The position numbers and the translations under genes are program-made. Of a stretch of DNA of 18,406 nt, positions 1 to 6,570 are shown piece by piece; within the stretch, counting starts at the first letter, position 1; the number at the start of each line of letters is the position of its first letter. The notes under the pieces are model-generated. The model saw only the letters and a program-made list of their open reading frames with translations, did no database searches and was not told the origin of the DNA. The DNA lies in NCBI GenBank assembly GCA_900752015.1, contig CAADTZ010000021.1:1-18406 (forward strand), given 5' to 3'. Origin of the DNA: an uncultured Collinsella sp. GTDB lineage: Bacteria > Actinomycetota > Coriobacteriia > Coriobacteriales > Coriobacteriaceae.

Positions 1-2935
1 CAACCCCTGGGTGCTGGCGAAGCTGGCGCTCGCCGTGGGTGCCCACACGCACGGCAGCGGCGCGGCGTTTTTCAAAAACATTTCGCTCGACTATTCAAAC
101 ACGTCGGGCTCGTTCACCATCCAGATCGGGCTTGCCGTCACCTTTGGCGCCGGCGTTGCAGGCGTCGCTTCGTCCGCCGTGCGCGGCGCCGCATCCCTCA
201 CGCTGTTCATTGGGTACGAGAAGGCAGATGGACACCAGCTTCCGCGACTGCGCGTAGGTGCAGACGTCGATGTCGATGTGATACTCCAGTTCGTGATGTT
301 CAAGTGGACCACCAAGGCTTGGTCGGGGTCGTGGCCCACACTCCTCGATTCGTGGAATATGTCGGTGAACAACGGCGACCAGTATGTACTCCAGCGCTCT
401 GAGCTCGCATTGGGTGGAGATACGCCCTATACACTAGATGCCTGCTTCGGCTCAGCCGGCAACGCCGAGGCGGGCGGCGTGCCGCAATTTATCGCATCGG
501 CCACCATCGTCACCAACGCCGAGCTGCTCGCACGCGCCGAGGTTAAGGCCACTGCCGTAAACGTCGCTTCTGTCGTACGCGATTGGAATCAAGCGGTCAC
601 GCGTATTGAGCTCGAGGCGGATGCAGAGAGCGACGACACGGGACAGGTCGAGTATTTCGTCCACGTGCTGATGGAGAACGATGAAAATGCCGCGCCGATG
701 TATGAGTACACCTACATCGGTCAGGCAACGAACGCCGTTGCGGACCCCAACGCCAATTCTGCCGGCGTGTCGGAGGACGAGCGTGGCGGTATCAAGCCCT
801 CGAGCGACAACGTGCTGTTTGCTGGCGTGCTCAGCGAAGCCCACATGAAGCTGGCAATGATTGCCGGCGTAGAATGCCTGTTCCGTATCGCCTCGGTGCG
901 CTACGGCGAGAATGGTCGTTCGCGCCTGGTGGTGCATACAAAGACGAACGGCACGTGGTCCGCTCCCACGCCCGTGGACTTCCCCCTTGGGTTTGGCGAG
1001 GGCGACGTGGAGCGCGACGGCATATACGATTACGACTTCGACGTGGTGGAATATACGGACGGAAGAGGAAACCAGGACGCCTACGTGCTGCTGGTCTCGG
1101 GCGAGCGCCCCGCCGGCGACAACACCCATTTCGATACGGCGAGCACATCCGGCATACTGTCCGTTGTGCGCCTGCGCATAAGCAACGACGGAGTTCGCGT
1201 GATATCGCACACGTCGTGGCGCAGCATCTCGCGCGGACGCCTTCAGGAGGATGGCTACCATTGCCTGCAGTGCCCACGCATCACGGTGGGCAAGACGCTG
1301 GTCGACGGACGCCTGTCGGGTGCCTACCTCCACCGCCGAGGAACCACCGCAGAAAAAGCGCTCGGCAGCGAGGCCGAGGTTTCGCTGGAGTGCTTTACCC
1401 TGTGGTCGGACGTTTCGGGCGACAGCCTGACGTTCCGCCAAGTTCTCCGCTTTCCGCAGGCACCGTCGAGCATCGAGCTAGGCGCGCCCGAGAATATCAA
1501 CGGCAAAATGGTGGTGCCCGTTGCATACGAGACTGCAGGCGGTTGTGGCTGCGCATCGTACGCCGTGATCGGCCAGTCCATTGCGGGCTGGGGCGTTATG
1601 TCGCCAGATGCCACAGTACCCCACGCGGTGCCGTGGCCGCAACACACAGGCTTTTTGGCAACCGTCAACGAGCAACTGCAGCATATTGCTTGGACGCGAG
1701 GCGCATCGGCATTTGCAACGCAGCCCGTGGGTGCCGCAGGCTGTGGCCCGGCATCGTTTAGCGTAAGCAACAACGGCAGGTGCGTGCTCTATGTAGAGAA
1801 CACCGATGGCAAGGTGGGACAAACCTACGACGAAGAAGGCAACCCGGTAGCAGTGATGGGCAAGCACTTCCGCATCTTCGCCAGCACCTTGGCAGGCGAT
1901 CTATTCACGGAGCCGTTCGTGATGTGTGAGCTGGACCATCCCGTCGATCAGGTAACAACATTTTTGACGTCGGGGGGCATGCTCTCCGCGCTCGCCACGC
2001 ACATTGTGAGTGCAGAGAAGAGCGAGGCAGAGCTACACGGCATCGAAGTGCCTCTGGTGGCATGCGCGACGCCGACGGGCGCGGTAGCCACCTCGGGCGC
2101 GGTGGTGCCCGGAGCAGCAGGCGAATCCTTCATGGTCACGGTGCGAAACGACGGCAACACCTTGCTGACCGCCGGCACGATCGATCTGTACCGAGAGGGC
2201 TCCAGCCAGCCGTTCTCCAGCGCATCCATCGGATTCGGAGTGAACGCACGCATGGCTTCGATCTACGATCCGGAGCTTGCCAAGGACGCTTCGGCCAACG
2301 ATATGGCACACGTGAAGTACGCGCTCGAGACGTTGGGTGCACGTTTTGCAACGCACCCGCTGGTAGCCGACAGCGGCAACGCCGTGCTGGCACCGGGTTG
2401 CACGGCACAGTTCCGCATGAGCTTCGCCATCCCCGAGAGCTGGAGCGACGAGGTGGGCAAACGCGTAACGCTATATGCGAAGGCGCGTAATCTGGTGGCG
2501 CTCGATCCCGTAACGCTCGAGGAAATTCGACCGGGCGCAAACTCGGCGCTGGGTGCCGTACTGCACGAGCTTCATGTGCCCGACGCGGCATGCGAGCGCT
2601 CAGAAGTTCAGGTCGGCGTATGCGGCAGCGCGGATACGACAGGACTTCACGACGCCCCGATGACGGTCGACGGCGATGGCGGCACGAGTGGAGGCGGCTC
2701 CGGCGGAAGCAGCTCCGGTGGCGGCAGTGGCCCTGGCAGTGGCAAGGACCACGGCACTAACAAGCGCTTCGGAAAAGCGGACGCGCTTGCGGGCACGGGC
2801 GATGTCAACGCTCCCCTTACGGCAGCCGCTGCAGCACTCGCCGCGGCAGGTGCCGGCCTCGTCGCCTACAGCGCCCGCCGCACGGCGCTCGAAAACGACA
2901 CCGCCGATGAGGTCAATTCGGATAGGCCTCGCTAG
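1..2935 (+). CDS. C-terminal part of a giant cell-wall-anchored surface protein (5' partial)
   Basis: The frame is open from the first bases (codons N-P-W precede the GTG at 11), so the gene starts outside the window; about 977 residues are visible. Most of it is beta-rich secreted-type sequence with no enzyme motif I recognise. A CARDB/Ig-like segment (about residues 690-850, counted from the GTG at 11) is followed by a Gly/Ser linker (about 888-912), then LAGTGD (926-931), a hydrophobic Ala-rich span (934-955) and Arg-Arg. That order is a sortase-type wall-anchoring signal, with LAGTG in place of LPXTG. The tail after the arginines is unusually long and acidic (about 18 residues). Several cysteines occur, including GGCGC. 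The anchored-surface role is inferred from the C-terminus; ligand and function are unknown. It converges on the lipoprotein gene and shares its terminator. Confidence 0.85.
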   Translation, partial: NPWVLAKLALAVGAHTHGSGAAFFKNISLDYSNTSGSFTIQIGLAVTFGAGVAGVASSAVRGAASLTLFIGYEKADGHQLPRLRVGADVDVDVILQFVMFKWTTKAWSGSWPTLLDSWNMSVNNGDQYVLQRSELALGGDTPYTLDACFGSAGNAEAGGVPQFIASATIVTNAELLARAEVKATAVNVASVVRDWNQAVTRIELEADAESDDTGQVEYFVHVLMENDENAAPMYEYTYIGQATNAVADPNANSAGVSEDERGGIKPSSDNVLFAGVLSEAHMKLAMIAGVECLFRIASVRYGENGRSRLVVHTKTNGTWSAPTPVDFPLGFGEGDVERDGIYDYDFDVVEYTDGRGNQDAYVLLVSGERPAGDNTHFDTASTSGILSVVRLRISNDGVRVISHTSWRSISRGRLQEDGYHCLQCPRITVGKTLVDGRLSGAYLHRRGTTAEKALGSEAEVSLECFTLWSDVSGDSLTFRQVLRFPQAPSSIELGAPENINGKMVVPVAYETAGGCGCASYAVIGQSIAGWGVMSPDATVPHAVPWPQHTGFLATVNEQLQHIAWTRGASAFATQPVGAAGCGPASFSVSNNGRCVLYVENTDGKVGQTYDEEGNPVAVMGKHFRIFASTLAGDLFTEPFVMCELDHPVDQVTTFLTSGGMLSALATHIVSAEKSEAELHGIEVPLVACATPTGAVATSGAVVPGAAGESFMVTVRNDGNTLLTAGTIDLYREGSSQPFSSASIGFGVNARMASIYDPELAKDASANDMAHVKYALETLGARFATHPLVADSGNAVLAPGCTAQFRMSFAIPESWSDEVGKRVTLYAKARNLVALDPVTLEEIRPGANSALGAVLHELHVPDAACERSEVQVGVCGSADTTGLHDAPMTVDGDGGTSGGGSGGSSSGGGSGPGSGKDHGTNKRFGKADALAGTGDVNAPLTAAAAALAAAGAGLVAYSARRTALENDTADEVNSDRPR
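2676..2750 (+). repeat. Low-complexity Gly/Ser linker repeat inside the surface protein
   Basis: GGC/AGC/TCC-rich imperfect short repeats encode a Gly-Ser linker just before the sorting signal. This is typical of a wall-spanning spacer in anchored proteins. Confidence 0.7.
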
Positions 2936-2985
2936 CTCCTAGTTACCTTTGTGAGAGACGCCGACTCGGCTCATCGAACACCAAA

Positions 2986-3017
2986 AGGGCTGGCCTCGGG
3001 TACCCGAAGCCAGCCCT
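2986..3017 (-). terminator. Hairpin terminator between convergent genes
   Basis: The arms 2986-3001 and 3002-3017 are complementary over 16 bp with one C/A mismatch, forming an almost loopless palindrome. On the minus strand the hairpin is followed by TTTTGG, so it best serves the lipoprotein gene ending at 3047. On the plus strand it may also stop surface-protein transcripts, though no T-run follows there. Confidence 0.8.
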
Positions 3018-3046
3018 GAGTCGCCTGACATGGGAATCGCAGTCCG

Positions 3047-4063
3047 CTACTTGAGCTTCAGCGCCTCCATCATGGGCGCGGCAGCATCCCAGTCGATCTT
3101 CCAGCCGATCGACACACGGACGGTTTCACCCGTCGCGGGAGCCGTCGCAAACAGCGTATGGCCGTTGTCGGGACCGGTAAAGCGCAGCCACGTTATGCCG
3201 TTGTACTCGACCTGGTCGGTTGTTGTCTCCTTGCCTTCGTAGACCTGCTCTAGGCTTGCAACCTCTTCCTCCGGCGAGCGCGGGAAGATGCTGATGTTCA
3301 GGCGTCCTCCAGTCTCGTCGTGGAAGAAGTTTGCCTTTTCGCGCTCTTCGTCGGACGAATCCAGCGTGTACCCATCGGCGGCCTCGATGCTGTACGATGC
3401 GCAGTCGATGCCCGTTAAATCTGCCTTCTCGCCAGAATCGGCCACGCCGCCGGCCGCCTTGAACTCCTTGGTCTCGCAGTCCGTGGTGTCAAAGTGCATG
3501 GCCTCGTGGTTCTTAGCGGGGGCGTAAGCGTCTACGAACTCGACAGTGATGGGCCCGTAGTACGCCGTCTTGGGCGCCCAGAAATATACGTACTCAACGG
3601 TCTCACCCGGACCGATGTCTGGCCTCTCGGAAAGGTCAATTCCCTTGTGCAGATCATCGGGGGCCTCGCTTGCAACGTAGTCGAGCACAGCCGCCTTGCC
3701 GGAAGTAAACAACGGGTCGCCTGCCTCAAAATCGCCCTGGGCAGCATGCACGTTAAAGGAACTGAACGTCCTGTTCTTTGTGTTGTTGTTGGTGATCTTG
3801 ATGTGCAGGTAAAAGCCGTCCTGTAGCTTGGCATCGCCACGATAGAACGTACCGTGAGCCACCGACTCATAGGTAATGCCTGCCACCTCGACCGTCTGCG
3901 ACTCATAGGCCTTGGCCTTCTTGGACTTCTCCTGCACAGGTGCGCTCCCGCCCGAGCCACTCGGCGCATTACCGCCGCAGCCAGCAAGCGTACACGCCAA
4001 CACAGCCGAAAGAGCCACGGTGGGAATTCCTAACAGCAGCTTCTTCGTCATGGGCTTCATCAT
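3047..4063 (-). CDS. Membrane lipoprotein of unknown function
   Basis: 338 residues. The N-terminus (MMKPMTKKLLL...) has a positive start, a hydrophobic core and lipobox LAGC with lipidated Cys29, then a Gly/Ser/Pro-rich tether: a type II signal peptide of an exported lipoprotein. Residues of roughly 50-180 form a beta-rich domain with a run of Asn/Thr (ITNNNTKNRTF) and a GPGETVEYVYFW strand, reminiscent of DUF4352/DUF5067-type Ig-like lipoprotein domains. A second, C-terminal domain contains YEGKETTTDQVEYNGITWLRF. The frame is open to 4342, but I chose ATG 4063 because AAGGAG lies 8 nt upstream of it and the signal peptide starts there; ATG 4060 or 4051 are alternatives. The gene stands alone, divergent from the topoisomerase operon. 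The lipoprotein call is firm; the function is unknown. Confidence 0.88.
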   Translation of the reverse strand: MMKPMTKKLLLGIPTVALSAVLACTLAGCGGNAPSGSGGSAPVQEKSKKAKAYESQTVEVAGITYESVAHGTFYRGDAKLQDGFYLHIKITNNNTKNRTFSSFNVHAAQGDFEAGDPLFTSGKAAVLDYVASEAPDDLHKGIDLSERPDIGPGETVEYVYFWAPKTAYYGPITVEFVDAYAPAKNHEAMHFDTTDCETKEFKAAGGVADSGEKADLTGIDCASYSIEAADGYTLDSSDEEREKANFFHDETGGRLNISIFPRSPEEEVASLEQVYEGKETTTDQVEYNGITWLRFTGPDNGHTLFATAPATGETVRVSIGWKIDWDAAAPMMEALKLK

Positions 4064-4176
4064 CCTCACCGCTCCTTTCACTTGCAGCTCATCCGTTGCC
4101 CGAGGCCTTCGTCGTCCCGTGGCATCGGCTTCCACAATGAGCGTATGACGAAACACGGCGCCGGCGAAGTGACCCG

Positions 4177-4249
4177 TGGCCCAAATGACGACCCACCAGC
4201 GTTCCTTATGGGCCAAAAGAACTCGCACATGCACGCCCCCGGCCCATAA
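4177..4249. repeat. Three GGCCCA-type motifs in alternating orientation, about 32 bp apart
   Basis: TGGCCCA (4177-4183), TGGGCCA (4209-4215) and GGCCCATAA (4241-4249) alternate in orientation at 31-32 bp steps. The TTATGGGCC at 4206-4214 and GGCCCATAA at 4241-4249 are perfect 9-bp inverted arms. No T-run follows on either strand, so a terminator is unlikely. A protein-binding array upstream of the lipoprotein gene is possible. Confidence 0.4.
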
Positions 4250-4360
4250 AACGAGACGTCTGTCCCAATGTTCGATTCGATCCAACAATCCGCACGACAC
4301 GTTTTCGACAACGTATCCAACCGTAAACGCAGCAAGACGCATCCGGCCGCCTTCAAACTT

Positions 4361-4393
4361 ACTCGGACATAACCGAGTCGGTTTTGTCCGAGT
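4361..4393. promoter_or_regulatory. 33-bp near-perfect palindrome, possible operator
   Basis: The arms 4361-4376 and 4378-4393 pair at 15 of 16 positions around a central G at 4377; the single exception is T/T at 4370/4384. The outer half is ACTCGGACA/TGTCCGAGT and the inner half AACCGA/TCGGTT. It lies about 50 bp upstream of the likely topoisomerase promoter and has no T-tract, which fits an operator or supercoil-extruded cruciform better than a terminator. Confidence 0.6.
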
Positions 4394-4402
4394 AAACGAA
4401 TC

Positions 4403-4433
4403 TCCATCGAACTCCGAACGGTTGTTCGATGGA
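4403..4433. promoter_or_regulatory. 10-bp-arm inverted repeat upstream of the topoisomerase promoter
   Basis: TCCATCGAAC (4403-4412) and GTTCGATGGA (4424-4433) are exact reverse complements around an 11-nt loop that itself contains CCG-AA-CGG. It follows the 33-bp palindrome by 9 bp and ends about 12 bp before the predicted -35 element, a typical operator position. Confidence 0.5.
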
Positions 4434-4444
4434 TTTCGTGTTGG

Positions 4445-4473
4445 TTGGAATCGCCCAAGGGCTGGGCTATGCT
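4445..4473 (+). promoter_or_regulatory. Predicted sigma70-type promoter of the topoisomerase operon
   Basis: TTGGAA (4445-4450) and TATGCT (4468-4473) are separated by 17 bp. Transcription would start near 4480, leaving a leader of about 48 nt. Judged by eye only. Confidence 0.45.
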
Positions 4474-4527
4474 ACCTTGACTATCTATATGACTTAAACG
4501 CAGCAAAGGAGCACCGAGAGAGCGAGT

Positions 4528-6525
4528 ATGGCAAAAAACACCGCAAACTATGGTAACGACAGTATCCGCCAGCTCAAGGACGAGGAGCGCGTACGCCTGC
4601 GCCCCGCCGTCATCTTTGGCTCGGACGGACTCGACGGCTGCGCGCATGCCGCCTTCGAGATCCTGTCCAACGCCGTTGACGAGGCGCGCCAGGGCTACGG
4701 CAAGCTCATCACCCTTACCGCCTTTCGCGATGGCTCCATTCAGGTAGAGGACAACGGCCGCGGCTGCCCGCTCGACTGGAACCCTTCCGAGAAGCGCTTT
4801 AACTGGGAGCTCGTCTTTTGCGAGCTCTACGCCGGCGGCAAGTACAACAACAACCAGGGCGGCGACTACGACTTCTCGCTCGGCACCAACGGCCTGGGCT
4901 CCTGCGCGACTCAGTACGCATCCGAGTACATGGACGTCACGGTTTGGCGCGATGGCAACAAGTACTCCCTGCACTTTAAGAAGGGCAAGGTCGTCGGCGC
5001 CAAAAAGAAAGCGCTTGAGATTGAGCCCAGCGACGAGGACCGCACCGGCACCACCATCAAGTGGCGCCCCGATCTCGAAGTCTTTACCTCCATCAGCATC
5101 CCCCACGATTGGTATCGCGAGACAATGCGCCGCCAGGCCGTGGTCAACGCCAACGTGACCTTCCGCCTGCGCATCGAGGGCGACGACGGCGAATTTACCG
5201 AAGAGGACTTTTGCTACCCCAAGGGCATCGAAGACTACGTGCTCGAGAAGGTCGGTACCGACTATCTCACCGAGCCCTTCTTTATCGAGGCCGACCGTCG
5301 CGGTCGCGACCGCGAGGACCTGCCCGACTACAACGTTAAAATCACCGCGTGCATGTGCTTCTCGCGCACCTTCATGATGCAGGAGTACTACCACAACTCG
5401 TCATGGCTCGAGAACGGCGGCTCGCCCGAGAAGGCGGCCCGTAGCGCTCTGACCAGCGCCATCGATGCTTACATTAAGCAACAGGGCAAGTACAACAAAA
5501 ACGAGAGCGGCATCAAATGGCAGGACGTCCAGGACTGCCTGGTTCTGGTGACTAACTGCTTCTCCACCCAGACGTCCTACGAAAACCAGACTAAGAAGGC
5601 CATCAATAACCGCTTTATCCAGCAAGCCATGACTGCCTTCTTTAAGGAGCGCCTCTCGACCTACTTGATCGAGAACAAGGACGCCGCCAATAAGATCATG
5701 GAGCAGGTGCTCATCAACAAGCGCTCGCGCGAGAACGCCGAGAAGACGCGCCAGAGTATCAAGACCAACCTGCAGCAGAAGACCGACATGGCTAACCGCG
5801 TGCAGAAGTTCATCGACTGCCGCTCCAAGGACAAGAGCCGCCGCGAGATCTACATCGTAGAGGGCGACTCAGCAGCAGGCGCCATTCGCACCTCGCGCGA
5901 TGCCGAGTTCCAGGGCGTTATGCCCGTCCGCGGCAAGATCCTCAACTGCCTGAAAGAGGACTACCCGCGCATCTTTAAGTCCGACATCATCATGGACCTC
6001 ATGCGCGTGCTGGGCTGCGGCGTGGAGATCAAGGACAAGCGCATCAAGAACCTCGGTGCCTTCGACCTGGACAACCTCAACTGGAACAAGGTCATTATCT
6101 GTACGGACGCCGACGTCGACGGTTACCACATCCGCACGCTTGTGCTCACCATGCTCTATCGACTGGTGCCCACGCTTATCGACGAGGGCTACGTGTATAT
6201 CGCCGAGTCGCCGCTCTACGAGATCAACTGCAAAGAAAAGACCTACTTTGCCTACACCGAGCTCGAGAAGAACGGCATCCTCAAAGAGATTGGCGACCAG
6301 AAGTGCTCCATCAACCGCTCCAAGGGTCTTGGTGAGAACGATCCGGACATGATGTGGCTCACCACCATGAACCCCGAGACGCGCCGCCTGATCAAGGTGG
6401 AGCCCGAGGACGTCACCAAGATGGAAACCATGTTCAACCTGTTGCTGGGCAACGACGAGGCGGGCCGCAAGCGCCATATCTCGGAGCACGGCAAGGAATA
6501 CCTGGACCAGTTGGACCTGCAGTAG
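4528..6525 (+). CDS. Divergent type IIA topoisomerase ATPase subunit (ParE/GyrB-like)
   Basis: 665 residues, ParE-sized. It provides the ATPase gate and Toprim half of a DNA topoisomerase IV/gyrase-like enzyme. The GHKL ATPase motifs are Glu44/Asn48 in FEILSNAVDE, DNGRG at 75-79 and the ATP-lid glycines in GTNGLGS (119-125). The QTK loop is at 354-356. The Toprim residues are EGDSAAG (445-451), RGKILN and the metal triad DADVD (527-531), followed by KGLGEN near the end. The first block reads LRPAVIFGSDG rather than the usual RPGMYIG, and the ATPase domain is generally divergent, so this is probably a second topoisomerase beside housekeeping GyrB, which is not in the window. Start: ATG 4528, with GAGAGAG 5 nt upstream. 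A better AAGGAG (4506-4511) sits 16 nt away, which is odd, but no in-frame upstream start exists because of a stop. The ParC-like gene follows after 45 bp. Confidence 0.93.
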   Translation: MAKNTANYGNDSIRQLKDEERVRLRPAVIFGSDGLDGCAHAAFEILSNAVDEARQGYGKLITLTAFRDGSIQVEDNGRGCPLDWNPSEKRFNWELVFCELYAGGKYNNNQGGDYDFSLGTNGLGSCATQYASEYMDVTVWRDGNKYSLHFKKGKVVGAKKKALEIEPSDEDRTGTTIKWRPDLEVFTSISIPHDWYRETMRRQAVVNANVTFRLRIEGDDGEFTEEDFCYPKGIEDYVLEKVGTDYLTEPFFIEADRRGRDREDLPDYNVKITACMCFSRTFMMQEYYHNSSWLENGGSPEKAARSALTSAIDAYIKQQGKYNKNESGIKWQDVQDCLVLVTNCFSTQTSYENQTKKAINNRFIQQAMTAFFKERLSTYLIENKDAANKIMEQVLINKRSRENAEKTRQSIKTNLQQKTDMANRVQKFIDCRSKDKSRREIYIVEGDSAAGAIRTSRDAEFQGVMPVRGKILNCLKEDYPRIFKSDIIMDLMRVLGCGVEIKDKRIKNLGAFDLDNLNWNKVIICTDADVDGYHIRTLVLTMLYRLVPTLIDEGYVYIAESPLYEINCKEKTYFAYTELEKNGILKEIGDQKCSINRSKGLGENDPDMMWLTTMNPETRRLIKVEPEDVTKMETMFNLLLGNDEAGRKRHISEHGKEYLDQLDLQ

Positions 6526-6570
6526 CAGCAAATCGATAACGACGGCCCTTAAGAAGTTCAAGAGGAAATC

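Larger units (their letters stand above)
4064..4527. other. 464-bp divergent spacer with several inverted repeats and no gene
   Basis: It lies between the lipoprotein (minus) and topoisomerase (plus) start codons. A 126-codon plus frame (4176-4556) overlaps the topoisomerase start and has Arg/His/Asn-rich, non-protein-like composition, so I do not call it. What I see instead are GGCCCA-type inverted motifs at 4177-4249, a 33-bp palindrome at 4361-4393, a second dyad at 4403-4433 and a promoter-like pair at 4445-4473. Confidence 0.7.

Noticed and set aside
452..1441. 329-codon minus-strand open frame inside the surface protein gene
   Set aside because: It is antisense to a coherent coding frame, has His/Arg/Val-rich shadow composition and no domain; high-GC third positions create such frames.
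4299..4314. ACGTT/AACGT 5-bp inverted repeat
   Set aside because: Too short to separate from chance in this spacer and not placed near a clear promoter element.
4176..4556. 126-codon plus frame in the divergent spacer
   Set aside because: It overlaps the topoisomerase start, crosses both palindromes, has non-protein-like composition and no ribosome binding site.
4078..5394. 438-codon minus-strand frame across the topoisomerase start
   Set aside because: It is the reverse shadow of the ParE-like gene, whose plus-strand motifs are unmistakable; it also runs through the palindrome-rich spacer.
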